Positions 1-7,397 of a DNA stretch of 64,000 nucleotides are shown here, one piece after another. The position numbers and the translations under genes were made by a program. A model generated the notes under the pieces. That model worked only from the letters and a program-made list of their open reading frames with translations. It searched no databases and was not told the DNA's origin. Source of the DNA: Neoroseomonas alkaliterrae (GTDB lineage Bacteria; Pseudomonadota; Alphaproteobacteria; Acetobacterales; Acetobacteraceae); the NCBI RefSeq assembly GCF_014199195.1, contig NZ_JACIJE010000003.1, positions 248,001 through 312,000 of the forward strand, in the 5' to 3' direction. The stretch's first letter is position 1, and the number at the start of each line of letters is the position of its first letter.

Positions 1-1083
1 TGCGGCGAAGGCCGCGGCCTGGCGCGGGCAGGGGACGGTTGGCTCCCGCAGCGCCGCCGCGATCGCGGCGGCGAGCGCACCCGGGTTGGGCGCCGCCAGG
101 GCGGCCCGCCGCTCCTCGGGCACCAGCGCCCTGAGCGCGGGCAGATCCAGGCCGATGAAGGGGATGCCATGCGCGAGGCAGATCCGCGCGGCCTCGGGCA
201 CCGGCCCGCATGCGGGCAGCACGACCACCGCGCCGGGCCTCGACAGCCGCGCCGCGAGCCCCCCGGCATCGGGCCGCGCCTCGATGCACCAGGGCAGGCC
301 TGCCGGCATCGCCTGCGCGAGCCATGCCGACGGATCCCAGGACCAGGCATCGCGACCGCGCTCGCCGAGCAGCGTCACGCGCCAGCCGCCCAGACGCTCC
401 GGCGCGAGGCGCTGCAGCGCCTGGACGAAGAGCGGCAGGCCGTCGGCGCGGCGAAGGTCGCCGACGAACAGGATCTCCTTGCCGGGCTCCGGCGCGACGC
501 CGCCGGCCTCTGGCTCCGGGAAGGGTGGAGGCAGGACGGACCGGCACTCAGGCATCGTCCATCCTTCGCCCTCCATCCAATCGAAGACCGTGCCGCAGGG
601 CGAGACCGCGGCGTCGGCCCAGGCGACCGAGCAGCGCTCGAGATGATCGAGCGCGAGATCCTCCCGGCCGGCGGGCAGCCGGCCGTCCAACGCGGCCCGC
701 ATCGCGCGCGGGCCGAGGCAGAGCATCAAGAGGCGCGTGCCCTGGAACGCGAGGCCGAGCCGGCGGGCAAGGGCCACATGGAACGCCATGCCGCCGGATT
801 CCGGCGCGATCACGAGGCCCGCTGGCCGCTCGCGCAGATGCCGGAGCACGGCAAGGCTGCGCAGGACTGCCTCGGATGCCTGGAACCCGGATATCGGCGG
901 AATGGGATTGACGGGGACCGCGGGATCGGAGGGGCCCGCTGCACGATCGCTGCCGCCCGCCACGGCGATGGACACATCCCGCCCGGCATCGGCGAGAACC
1001 CTGCCGATGCGCAGAAGGGCGTGGTGCGTCACGGGATCCGCGGCGTCGCCGGGCGAGATCAGGCAGACAGTCGTCGAGAGCAT
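1..1083 (-). CDS. GT4-like glycosyltransferase, 3' end beyond window
   Basis: Reading the minus strand from the ATG at 1083 gives 361 codons with no stop, running off the left edge. The product starts MLSTTVCLISPGDA and has a two-domain look: an N-terminal half that reads like a donor/acceptor Rossmann domain (residues 1-190) and a second half beginning with KEILFVGDLRRADGLP, the usual start of the GT-B C-terminal nucleotide-sugar domain, followed by WRVTLLGERG. Near the edge the sequence reads LAHGIPFIGLDLPALRALVPEE, the region that normally contacts the sugar nucleotide. A weak Shine-Dalgarno (AAGGA) lies a few bases before the ATG. It probably transfers a sugar in surface-polysaccharide synthesis, like other glycosyltransferases here. 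Substrate unknown; the family call is moderately firm. Confidence 0.7.
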   Translation of the reverse strand, partial: MLSTTVCLISPGDAADPVTHHALLRIGRVLADAGRDVSIAVAGGSDRAAGPSDPAVPVNPIPPISGFQASEAVLRSLAVLRHLRERPAGLVIAPESGGMAFHVALARRLGLAFQGTRLLMLCLGPRAMRAALDGRLPAGREDLALDHLERCSVAWADAAVSPCGTVFDWMEGEGWTMPECRSVLPPPFPEPEAGGVAPEPGKEILFVGDLRRADGLPLFVQALQRLAPERLGGWRVTLLGERGRDAWSWDPSAWLAQAMPAGLPWCIEARPDAGGLAARLSRPGAVVVLPACGPVPEAARICLAHGIPFIGLDLPALRALVPEERRAALAAPNPGALAAAIAAALREPTVPCPRQAAAFAA

Positions 1084-1221
1084 TTCAATCCTTCGTGCCG
1101 GACGCCGGAAAGGGCTGCCGGCGCGGCATCCTGGCCGTGCCGCGGACGCGGAGTCGGAGGCGTCGGCTCGATGCCCTTGTAGGGGATATGCGTGCACGCG
1201 CCTCGCATAACCGCGGCAGCG

Positions 1222-1237
1222 GGCGGATGCATCCGCC
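1222..1237. repeat. Perfect 16-bp palindrome
   Basis: GGCGGATGCATCCGCC reads identically on both strands. It lies in a non-coding gap about 140 bases upstream of the glycosyltransferase start at 1083, so it could be an operator for a dimeric regulator. No regulator is known, and chance is possible in GC-rich DNA. Confidence 0.4.
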
Positions 1238-1353
1238 TCGGGGCCTGCGCCGGATCGGCGCGAGGATGGGGGCCCGACTCATCCGGCCGAACAGCGGCGG
1301 GCGAAGGGCCTCGCGCCGGTCCCGGCGCAACCGCATCTGCCCGCCCGGTGCGA

Positions 1354-1368
1354 CGGATGGGCCATCCG
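1354..1368. repeat. 15-bp inverted repeat sharing the GGATG core
   Basis: CGGATGG-G-CCATCCG is a perfect 7-bp dyad around one central base. It shares the GGATG/CATCC arms with the palindrome at 1222-1237 in the same gap, which makes a shared DNA-binding protein conceivable. Confidence 0.35.
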
Positions 1369-1479
1369 CGGCGGCGGCGAATGGAGGACCGGCAGGCGAC
1401 CGGCGGCATGACCGATCCGCTGCGCGAGCCCCCCTCTGGCGGATGCCGTTGCCGCAGCGGGGACCGCGGCGCGCGGCCT

Positions 1480-2151
1480 TCAGCCGGCCGCCGGCGCCCG
1501 CGATGGCGGAGCGAGCCCGAGATACCGCGCCGCCACCCGCGCCGCCGCCTCCTCCGCCGTGGCGCAGCGCACCACGCCGGGCAGGTCGGGCGCCTCCTCC
1601 ATGCCGATCACGAGCCGGCCGTGGCGCAGACCGAAGGCCATCTCGCTGATCGTGCCGTAGCTCACCGGCTCCTCGCGGCCGCCGACCGAGACCAGCGCGA
1701 AGGCCGCGGTGGCGATGATGGCGTTGCGCGCCTCCCCGATGCCGGTGGCGAGCGGGATGGCGACATGCGGATTGGCCTCCCGCCAATCCTCCGAGGGCAG
1801 GATGCCGATCATCAGCCCGCCCGCCGCCGCGCAGCCGCGCGAGGCCGCCTCCATCGCCCCGCCCCGGCCGCCGCAGATCAGCGGGAAGCCAAGCAAGGCC
1901 AGCGCCCGCCCCACCGCCTCGGCATCCGCAAGCGCGCGCGGCGTCGGCTCGCGCGGGCCGATGATCGCCACCGGCAGGCGCCGTCCGCCGCCCTGCGTCA
2001 GCACCCAGCGCGCCGCCTCGGTCGCGGAGACGGGCCGCGCCTTGCCGGTCGGCCTGGATGGCCTTTCCTGCCAGCGCAGCGTCAGGGGATCGAGCATCGC
2101 GCCGTCGCCGCGCCAGAGCACGGCATCGGCCAGGAGAAGATCATCTTGCAT
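1480..2151 (-). CDS. TIGR00725-type Rossmann nucleotide-binding protein (LOG-like)
   Basis: The product from the ATG at 2151 is 223 residues long and begins MQDDLLLADAVLWRGDGAML. After a variable N-terminal segment it has the LOG/molybdenum-cofactor-carrier-like Rossmann core: PVAIIGPREPTP, then ICGGRGGAMEAASRG, ILPSEDWREANPHV, GIGEARNAIIATAAFALVSVG and YGTISEMAFGLRHGR. This order (GGxGGxMEA, then a YGT-SE motif) is typical of the TIGR00725 family, related to lysine-decarboxylase-like cytokinin-activating LOG proteins and to MoCo-binding proteins. The actual ligand cannot be read from sequence. An earlier in-frame start at 2196 would add an Arg-rich stretch and looks less likely. Confidence 0.8.
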   Translation of the reverse strand: MQDDLLLADAVLWRGDGAMLDPLTLRWQERPSRPTGKARPVSATEAARWVLTQGGGRRLPVAIIGPREPTPRALADAEAVGRALALLGFPLICGGRGGAMEAASRGCAAAGGLMIGILPSEDWREANPHVAIPLATGIGEARNAIIATAAFALVSVGGREEPVSYGTISEMAFGLRHGRLVIGMEEAPDLPGVVRCATAEEAAARVAARYLGLAPPSRAPAAG

Positions 2152-2231
2152 GAGGCGACCACTAGCCCGCCGCCGCCGCGCCCGGAAGCGCGGCACGAGC
2201 CGCGGGCGGTTGCGGCGCGCGAAACTCCTCC

Positions 2232-2270
2232 TTCCATTGCGCGGCGTGATGGCCTATACGGCCTTATCAC
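2232..2270 (+). promoter_or_regulatory. Candidate promoter and dyad upstream of the cold-shock gene
   Basis: TTCCAT (2232-2237) and TATACG (2255-2260) are separated by exactly 17 bases, a plausible if weak sigma70-type pair. The -10 sits inside an imperfect dyad, GTGATGGCC at 2246-2254 against GGCC-TT-ATCAC at 2260-2270. Transcription starting here would leave a leader of roughly 130 nucleotides before the ATG at 2400, the kind of long leader known for cspA-type genes. This is inference from spacing only. Confidence 0.35.
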
Positions 2271-2399
2271 TTTCGCTCTTGTCCTGTTGCGCGCCCATCG
2301 GCCTCATCGCAGTGCCGGTCCCGCCACCCGCCCTCAGCCGAAGATTGATCCGTCGCGTCATCAGGCGCGGCCGGCACACGTGTTTGATCGGAACTTCCC

Positions 2400-2606
2400 A
2401 TGTCGAACGGCACCATCAAGTGGTTCAACGCCACCAAGGGCTACGGCTTCATCCAACCCGAGGACGGCTCGAAGGACGTCTTCCTCCACATCTCCGACGT
2501 CGAGCGCTCCGGCATCGGCACGCCGCAGGAAGGCGACAGGCTCGCCTACGACCTGCAGCGCGGCCAGCAGGGCCGCACCTCGGCCACCAACATCCGCAGG
2601 GCCTGA
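2400..2606 (+). CDS. Cold-shock domain protein (CspA family)
   Basis: A 68-residue single cold-shock domain. It starts MSNGTIKWFNATKGYGFI and contains both nucleic-acid-binding motifs, RNP1 (KGYGFI, about residues 13-18) and RNP2 (VFLHIS, about 29-34). The family binds single-stranded RNA and DNA in the cytoplasm, melts mRNA structure and often acts in cold or other stress. The length matches the usual 65-75 residues. A long leader with a possible promoter dyad precedes it, and three small genes follow on the same strand, ending at a hairpin at 3613-3639. This suggests one stress-related transcript. Confidence 0.95.
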   Translation: MSNGTIKWFNATKGYGFIQPEDGSKDVFLHISDVERSGIGTPQEGDRLAYDLQRGQQGRTSATNIRRA

Positions 2607-2709
2607 CGGCCCCTCCCCGGCGCGGCGCGGCGCAACAGCCGCCCGCCTTGACCACCGATGCGCGACCGCCCGGCAGGGCGGCTTCGCCAAGAACGAAGAA
2701 ACTCGAGCC

Positions 2710-2847
2710 ATGACCATTCGCAACCGCAGCCCGCGGGCCATCCCCGCGCGCAGCATCCCGGCCGCGAGCGCGGCCGCGCCTCAGCCCCTCGGCACCAGCC
2801 TCACGCAAGCCGAGATCCGCCAGATCGTCCTCGACATCCTCGGGTGA
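2710..2847 (+). CDS. Small conserved-looking 45-residue protein
   Basis: The ATG at 2710 opens a 45-codon frame ending at TGA 2845-2847. The product is basic and Ala/Pro-rich at its N-terminus and closes with the helix-like segment LTQAEIRQIVLDILG. I do not recognise a named family. It sits about 100 bases after the cold-shock gene and 48 before the next gene. A single defined helix at the end and the regular placement make it likelier real than chance, but the evidence is thin. Confidence 0.5.
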   Translation: MTIRNRSPRAIPARSIPAASAAAPQPLGTSLTQAEIRQIVLDILG

Positions 2848-2895
2848 CGCGACGGCCCCACAACCACCCGAGCCAAGGGACAGCAGCGACCAACG

Positions 2896-3363
2896 ATGCA
2901 GTTCAGCAAGCGCGACGATTTCAACGCCCGCCGCGAGGCCGCGGAACGCGCCCGCAAGGAGATCCAGGACCGCTTCCGCGCCCTGCCGGGGCCGAACGAC
3001 CCGGCCGTGCAGGCGCGCCTCGCCGCGCAGCGCGCCGCCGCCGAGGAGCGCGAGAAGCGCCGCGCCGAACGTGAGGCCGCCCGCGCCGCCGCCGCCGAGG
3101 CCGCGCGCATCGCCGCCGCCGAGGAGGCCAAGCGCCTCGCCGCCGAGGAGGCCGCGCGCCAGGCCGAGGCCGCGCGCGAGGCCGCCGAGCAGGCGCGGCG
3201 CGAGGCCGAGGCCGCGCGCGAGGCCGCCGCGGCCGCGATGGAACTGGCCGAGCGCGCCGCGCTGCTCGATGCCGAGAAGAAGGCCCGCGCGCTGGCGCTC
3301 GCCGCCGAGCAGAAGGCGCGCCGCGATGCGCGCTATGCCGCGCGCAAGGCGCGGAACAAGTAG
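2896..3363 (+). CDS. DUF6481-like Ala/Arg/Glu-rich coiled-coil protein
   Basis: A 155-residue highly charged protein beginning MQFSKRDDFNARREAAERAR. The N-terminal 45 residues (including KEIQDRFRALPGPNDPAVQA) resemble the small alphaproteobacterial DUF6481 family, recalled from general knowledge. The remainder is a long uninterrupted helix of Ala, Arg and Glu, very probably a coiled coil. No signal peptide or membrane segment is present. A 25-bp perfect direct repeat inside the gene (3162-3186 and 3204-3228, 42 bases apart, so 14 codons) shows that the helix grew by internal duplication. It follows the cold-shock gene; a nucleic-acid-binding or chaperone-like role is only a guess. Confidence 0.7.
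   Translation: MQFSKRDDFNARREAAERARKEIQDRFRALPGPNDPAVQARLAAQRAAAEEREKRRAEREAARAAAAEAARIAAAEEAKRLAAEEAARQAEAAREAAEQARREAEAAREAAAAAMELAERAALLDAEKKARALALAAEQKARRDARYAARKARNK
3162..3228 (+). repeat. Internal 25-bp direct repeat in the coiled-coil gene
   Basis: The 25 bases at 3162-3186 recur exactly at 3204-3228. The 42-base period keeps the reading frame (14 residues, two heptads), so expansion or contraction would lengthen or shorten the coiled coil without a frameshift. Confidence 0.7.
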
Positions 3364-3419
3364 CGCCATCAACACAGGGGCGGGCGCGCCGGGCGCGGCC
3401 CGCCACCAGGGACACGACG

Positions 3420-3605
3420 ATGACACGCACGAATGCCGAGGCCGCCCCGCCGCCGACCGAGGCGGAGAGGGACGCCGAGATCGCCCTGCTCGCGAAGCGC
3501 CACCGCGTCTCGCCCGCGATCGTGCGGGAGATCATGCGCCGCTCCGGCGCGACCGAGCGCGCCTCGATCGAGCGCGAGATCGCCAAGGGCAAGGCGCGCC
3601 GGTAG
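3420..3605 (+). CDS. Small 61-residue protein, possible DUF3606 relative
   Basis: The product is MTRTNAEAAPPPTEAERDAE followed by IALLAKRHRVSPAIVREIMR and a C-terminus IEREIAKGKARR. The pattern of a short helix, a V-S-P turn, a second helix and an E-R-E-I end resembles the helix-turn-helix-like fold of DUF3606-type stress proteins, but the similarity is distant. It is the last gene before a strong hairpin at 3613-3639 and appears to close the cold-shock gene set. Function unknown. Confidence 0.6.
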   Translation: MTRTNAEAAPPPTEAERDAEIALLAKRHRVSPAIVREIMRRSGATERASIEREIAKGKARR

Positions 3606-3612
3606 CGCGGAT

Positions 3613-3639
3613 CCCGATCAGGACGAACCGCTGATCGGG
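3613..3639 (+). terminator. Hairpin, likely terminator of the cold-shock gene set
   Basis: CCCGATCAG at 3613-3621 and CTGATCGGG at 3631-3639 form a perfect 9-bp stem around a 9-base loop, five bases after the stop codon at 3605. One more G-T pair can extend it. There is no T-run, only GAAAGATG, so termination strength is uncertain. Confidence 0.55.
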
Positions 3640-4007
3640 GAAAGATGCTCGTGAAGGCGCGGGGCGGAAGGCGTCTCCGCGACACGGGGCGTGAGCGAAT
3701 GGCGCTGGCGCGGGTCCCGGCCGGGTGGGAGCACGCGGCAGGATGACGGCGCCGCCGGAAGATCGGGGACAGGCGTCGCTGGCGTGAGCCGGGGCGCGCG
3801 GCAGTGGCTGGCCCGAACGCCGAACACCATGATCGCGCGCGGCGTCCTCGCGGCCAGGAGCGGCCGTGCTCGCGGCAGCGGACCAGAGTGAAGGGGCTGC
3901 CCCGGCGCGGATCCCGTCGGCGTCCGCCGCAGGCGTCGTCCGCCACCGATTTCCGCGCAGCCAGCCTCCGCCCGATCGCGCCTCGATCCTGTCAGGGACC
4001 GGCGGCT
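3640..4007. other. Non-coding gap between convergent genes
   Basis: About 370 bases lie between the hairpin at 3613-3639 and the stop of the minus-strand gene at 4008. Short frames exist on both strands, but their translations are Arg/Gly/Ser-rich without motifs. I see no RNA gene, repeat or convincing promoter. Confidence 0.5.
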
Positions 4008-4820
4008 TCAGGCCGCGGGCGTGGCGCCGCGCGCGATCATCCGGTTGCCCGGCCTTTCGCTGGTGTAGGCGACATCGGCGAAGCCCCGCAGCCTGTGCTC
4101 GATGCTCGCGAAGGCGGCGCGCTGCGCGGGCGTCAGCGGCGCATCGGGCGTTCCGGTGCGGTGCGCGAGGTAGCGCGCGAGCGTCCCCGCCCCGCGCCGG
4201 TGCGCGGCGGCCACGAGCGCGCTCTCGCTCAGCGCGATCGGCTGGCCGTCCAGGCCGGTGATGGTCGTCCCCGCGGCGCCGAGCATGCCCATCCGGTCCA
4301 GGATCGTCTCCTGCCGCGCGAGATAGGCGGTCATCGCCGCCTCCTGCGCCTCGGGGCTCGCGAGGAAGGCCGCCTCGTCGGTCGCGCCGTGGCGTGCGGC
4401 CGCCGCGGTCCACCCGCCCGATTCGTCCATCCAGCCGATGTCGCGCAGCGCGACGGGCAGGAACTGGTAGCGCCCGAGCGCGCCGGAGGAGGGGTTGCGC
4501 AGCCCGTAGCCGTCGCGCTGGTGTTCGGCGCTGCGCTCGGCCTCGGCGATGCGTTGGCGGAAGGTGGCGTTGGTCTGCGCCTCCCAGGGGCGCAGGCCGG
4601 GCGGCTGCAACGCGGCAGGCAGGGCTGGCCGCGCCACCACCGGCACCGCCGCCGGCGCGGGGCCGCGCGCGACGGCGGGCTGCACGACCGGCCTCGGCGT
4701 GGGCGTGGCCGCCGGCGTGGCGCGCGCCAGCGCCGGCTTGAAGTCCCGGTGCTTGGCGGTGCGCGCGACGGGCGCGGATGGCGGCGCGGCCGGTCGGGGG
4801 GCGGCGGTCGGGCTCGTCAT
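4008..4820 (-). CDS. Lysozyme-like/lytic transglycosylase-like protein with Pro/Ala-rich N-terminus
   Basis: From the ATG at 4820 the product is 270 residues long. Residues 1-85 are low-complexity Pro/Ala/Val-rich and probably disordered. The following domain contains ATFRQRIAEAERS, then LRNPSSGALGRYQFLPVALR, the GxxGxYQ turn of lysozyme-fold peptidoglycan hydrolases, and later YLARQETILDRMG and LVAAAHRRGAG, which fit the helical remainder. An acidic residue in the EAERSAE stretch would be the candidate catalytic glutamate. No signal peptide or lipobox is visible, which is odd for a cell-wall enzyme. A TTG 30 bases upstream (4850) is a weaker alternative start. The family call is moderate. 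Confidence 0.6.
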   Translation of the reverse strand: MTSPTAAPRPAAPPSAPVARTAKHRDFKPALARATPAATPTPRPVVQPAVARGPAPAAVPVVARPALPAALQPPGLRPWEAQTNATFRQRIAEAERSAEHQRDGYGLRNPSSGALGRYQFLPVALRDIGWMDESGGWTAAAARHGATDEAAFLASPEAQEAAMTAYLARQETILDRMGMLGAAGTTITGLDGQPIALSESALVAAAHRRGAGTLARYLAHRTGTPDAPLTPAQRAAFASIEHRLRGFADVAYTSERPGNRMIARGATPAA

Positions 4821-4963
4821 GGCCGGCCCATCCTGGCGACGAGGCGTCAACCACCGGTAAAGAGGCGCGGCATGGCCGGCGCGCGAAGGATCAGCCTGTC
4901 AGCGCCTGCGCTCGCGCGGCCGCCGCCCCGCCGGCGAGGGATCGAATGCCTGGCCCGCCGGCA

Positions 4964-5428
4964 TCACAGCCAGCGCCGCACCCGGCCCCGGTAGGCCGCA
5001 TAGGCCGCGCCGAAGCGGGTCGCGAGATAGGCCTCCTCGCGCGCCACCACCAGCCGGTCGAGCAGCAGATGGCTGACCGCCAGCGCGATCCAGCCCCAGA
5101 GATCCCCCCAGCGCAGCGCGAAGCCCGCCACCGCGAGCAGGAAGCCGAGATAGATCGGGTTGCGGCTGAAGCGGAACGGCCCGGACTCGACCAGCGCCGC
5201 ATCCGGCTTGTCGGGCCGGGGGTCGTTGCCCGCCCTGACCAGCACCAGCACCGCCCAGCCGATCAGGCCCAGCGCGGCGAAGATCACCAGCGCGCCCGGC
5301 TCGGGCAGCGGCGGGCCGAGCGGCACCGGCGCCACGCGCTGCAGCAGCCACGCCGCCGCCAGCACCAGCCCCACCATGACGGGGGGCGGGACGCGCACGC
5401 CCGGGCCGTGGTCGGGTGCCTCGCTCAT
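4964..5428 (-). CDS. ICMT/PEMT-type membrane methyltransferase
   Basis: A 154-residue membrane protein starting MSEAPDHGPG. Hydrophobic helices lie at about residues 16-30, 45-63, 93-105 and 108-122. The C-terminal half holds the isoprenylcysteine-carboxylmethyltransferase-like signature: GPFRFSRNPIYLGFLL, then REEAYLATRFGAAYAAYRGR and the closing VRRWL, which together form the SAM pocket. Bacterial members methylate small or lipid substrates, so the substrate is open. The ATG overlaps the stop of the upstream ygfZ by four bases (ATGA), so the two are translationally coupled. Confidence 0.8.
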   Translation of the reverse strand: MSEAPDHGPGVRVPPPVMVGLVLAAAWLLQRVAPVPLGPPLPEPGALVIFAALGLIGWAVLVLVRAGNDPRPDKPDAALVESGPFRFSRNPIYLGFLLAVAGFALRWGDLWGWIALAVSHLLLDRLVVAREEAYLATRFGAAYAAYRGRVRRWL

Positions 5429-6249
5429 GCCTGCTCGCGCGCCGGAAGGCGCATCCAGGCGGGGATGCGCGGGGTCAGCACCGCGCCCGCGGCGCGCAGC
5501 GGGGCGCGGTCCAGCGCCTCGATCCTGAGCAGCGCGAGCGCGAGCCCGTCGCGGCCGGAGCGCATCTCGCCAACCTCGGTGCCGGCCCCGTCCGTGACCG
5601 GCGTGCCGCGCGGCGGCAGCGCGCCCTCCACCGCCACCGGCACGAGCCGCCGCTTGATAAGGCCGCGATAGCGCGTGCGCGCCGTCAGCTCCTGGCCCAT
5701 GTAGCAGCCCTTGGTCCAAGACACCCCGTTCAGCTCGTCGAAGCCGGCTTCGAGCAGCACGGACTTCTCCGCCTCCATGTCCCGCGACCCGTCCGGCAGG
5801 CCGAGGGCGAGGCGGTGGCGATCGTAATCCGCGGCCGTCTCCGGCCCCGCGAGCGGCGCGGGCGACAGCACGCGCCATCCCGCCTCCGGCAGCCGGGGGT
5901 CGCGCGCGACGAGGCCTTCCGGTGGCGTGCCCGGACCCCAGGCGGCATGGACGTGCCACTCCGCGGAGGCATCCCGCAGCGCGACCCTGGCGCGCAGCCG
6001 GAACCGCGCGAGGCGCTGCGCGAGCATCGGCACCTGCTCCCGCTCGGCATCGAGCAGCAGGCTTTCGCCGCCGGCCATGACGAAGAAATCCGCCAGCCAC
6101 TTGCCCTGCGGCGTCAGCAGCGCCGCCCAGACGGCCTGCCCGCCCGGGATGTCGGACACGTCGTTGGAGACGAGGCCCTGCAGGAAGCCGACCCGGTCCG
6201 GGCCCGAAACCTCCAGCACGCCCCGTTCCGGCAGGTATGCGAGACTCAT
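5425..6249 (-). CDS. ygfZ: YgfZ/GcvT-like folate-binding protein for Fe-S maintenance
   Basis: A 274-residue protein from the ATG at 6249 (MSLAYLPERGVLEVSGPDRV). It has the GcvT-like fold and the family signature KGCYMGQELTAR at about residues 184-195, whose cysteine is needed for YgfZ function. YgfZ uses folate to support assembly or repair of certain iron-sulfur enzymes in the cytoplasm. The usual N-terminal motif FLQGLVSNDV is present near residue 23. An in-frame extension upstream to 6342 would overlap the divergent glycosyltransferase and is rejected. It overlaps the next gene by four bases. Confidence 0.92.
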   Translation of the reverse strand: MSLAYLPERGVLEVSGPDRVGFLQGLVSNDVSDIPGGQAVWAALLTPQGKWLADFFVMAGGESLLLDAEREQVPMLAQRLARFRLRARVALRDASAEWHVHAAWGPGTPPEGLVARDPRLPEAGWRVLSPAPLAGPETAADYDRHRLALGLPDGSRDMEAEKSVLLEAGFDELNGVSWTKGCYMGQELTARTRYRGLIKRRLVPVAVEGALPPRGTPVTDGAGTEVGEMRSGRDGLALALLRIEALDRAPLRAAGAVLTPRIPAWMRLPAREQA

Positions 6250-6322
6250 GCCCCGAGAAGTGTGCCGGCCCGGCCGCCGCTGCAACCTCCCCCGCGCGGG
6301 CCGGGCGTGGTAAGCGCGCGCG

Positions 6323-7252
6323 GTGCGCATCCTCTTCATCACCTCGACCCGGATCGGCGATGCCGTGCTCTCGACCGGGCTGCTGGATCACCTGATGCAG
6401 GCCCATCCCGAGGCGCGCTTCACCGTGGCGGTGGGCCGCGTGGCGGAGGGCGTGTTCCGCCGCATGCCCGCGCTCGAGCGCATCATCCCGATCGAGAAGA
6501 AGCGCTACGGGCTGCACTGGCTGGGCCTCTGGGCGCAGGTCGCCTTCCGCCGCTGGGACCTGGTGGTGGACCTGCGCGGCTCGGCCATCGCCTGGCTGCT
6601 GCCGGCGCGGCGGCGGGCGGTGATGCGCGGCGGCCGCCGCCCCGGGCACCGCATCCTGCACATCGCCGAGACCCTCGGCCTCAGCCCCGCGCCGCGGCCG
6701 GTCGCCTGGTTCGGCCCCGAGGAGGAAGCCCGCGCCGAGACCCTCCTGCCCGCCGGCGCCCCGGTCCTGGCGCTCGGCCCCACCGCCAACTGGGCGCGCA
6801 AGGTCTGGCCGGCGGACCGCTTCCTCACCCTCGCCCGCCTGCTGACCGGGCCGGGCGGCGCGCTCGAAGGCGCGCGCATCGCCGTGCTCGGCGGCCCCGG
6901 CGAGCAGGAGCGCGCCATGGCCGCGCCGGTCCTCGCCGGCCTGCCGGGGGCGCTCGACCTCGTGGGCCGGCTCGACCTGCCGGAAGCGGCGGCGGTGCTG
7001 GCCCGCTGCGCGCTGTTCGTGGGCAATGATTCGGGGCTGATGCACCTCTCGGCCGCCACCGGCACGCCGACCATCGGCCTGTTCGGGCCCACCCCGGCCT
7101 CGGAATACGCGCCCGTCGGCGCGCGGGCGCTCGCGGTGCTGGCCAAGGGACCGCCCGGCGCGGCGCCGATGGGGGCGCTGAGCGCGACCCGCGTCGCCGA
7201 ACAGGCGGCGGCGCTGCTGGCACGGCCGGTGGCGACGGAGGCGGCGGCGTGA
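6323..7252 (+). CDS. Glycosyltransferase family 9 (heptosyltransferase-like)
   Basis: A 309-residue GT-B protein with a GTG start (VRILFITSTRIGDAVLSTGL), the standard GT9 opening. The C-terminal domain shows LALGPTANWARKVWPADRF, then VLGGPGEQERA, LVGRLDLPEAAAVLARC and FVGNDSGLMHLSAATGTPTI, the D-S-G-x-x-H motif that binds the ADP-heptose donor in heptosyltransferases. It probably adds heptose or a related sugar to LPS core at the inner face of the inner membrane. It opens a same-strand run of glycan genes to 11233 and is divergent from ygfZ with 73 bases between them. A two-hairpin repeat follows the gene. Confidence 0.9.
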   Translation: MRILFITSTRIGDAVLSTGLLDHLMQAHPEARFTVAVGRVAEGVFRRMPALERIIPIEKKRYGLHWLGLWAQVAFRRWDLVVDLRGSAIAWLLPARRRAVMRGGRRPGHRILHIAETLGLSPAPRPVAWFGPEEEARAETLLPAGAPVLALGPTANWARKVWPADRFLTLARLLTGPGGALEGARIAVLGGPGEQERAMAAPVLAGLPGALDLVGRLDLPEAAAVLARCALFVGNDSGLMHLSAATGTPTIGLFGPTPASEYAPVGARALAVLAKGPPGAAPMGALSATRVAEQAAALLARPVATEAAA

Positions 7253-7266
7253 CGCGCGCGGATGCC

Positions 7267-7326
7267 CCGGAGAGGGGCTTTGCCCCTCTCCGGACCTCTC
7301 CCCACCAAAGGCCGAAAGGCCTTTGG
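7267..7326 (+). repeat. Two-hairpin intergenic repeat element, copy 1
   Basis: Hairpin A is CCGGAGAGGGGC (7267-7278), loop TTT, GCCCCTCTCCGG (7282-7293), a perfect 12-bp stem. A linker ACCTCTCCCCA leads to hairpin B, CCAAAGGCC (7305-7313), loop GAAA, GGCCTTTGG (7318-7326). An inverted copy with the same linker core (GGACC-CTCCC) and hairpin B core (AAAGGCCGAA) lies at 51903-51957. It lies in the gap between two glycosyltransferase genes; it may attenuate transcription or shield mRNA ends. Confidence 0.75.
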
Positions 7327-7397
7327 AAACCAGTGGTTCGGACGGGCATCCGGCGGACGGGCTCGATCAGGGGCGCAACCCATCGCGTCGGCCTCCC

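Larger units (their letters stand above)
1084..1479. other. Non-coding gap with two palindromes
   Basis: This 396-base stretch separates two minus-strand genes. Its open frames translate to Arg/Pro-rich sequence without recognisable motifs and look like GC-driven noise. The only structure I see is two GGATG-containing palindromes (1222-1237 and 1354-1368), listed separately. The stretch presumably contains the promoter of the glycosyltransferase that starts at 1083, but I cannot place clear -35/-10 boxes. Confidence 0.5.

Noticed and set aside
1192..2847. Plus-strand frame of about 550 codons over the LOG-like and cold-shock genes
   Set aside because: Only its last 45 codons (from the ATG at 2710) look like a separate small gene; the rest is Arg/Ala/Pro-rich and antisense or out of frame to real genes.
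4964..7045. Minus-strand frame suggesting a fusion upstream of the ICMT-like gene
   Set aside because: The part before 5428 is antisense to the GT9 gene and out of frame with ygfZ; only 4964-5428 carries family motifs.
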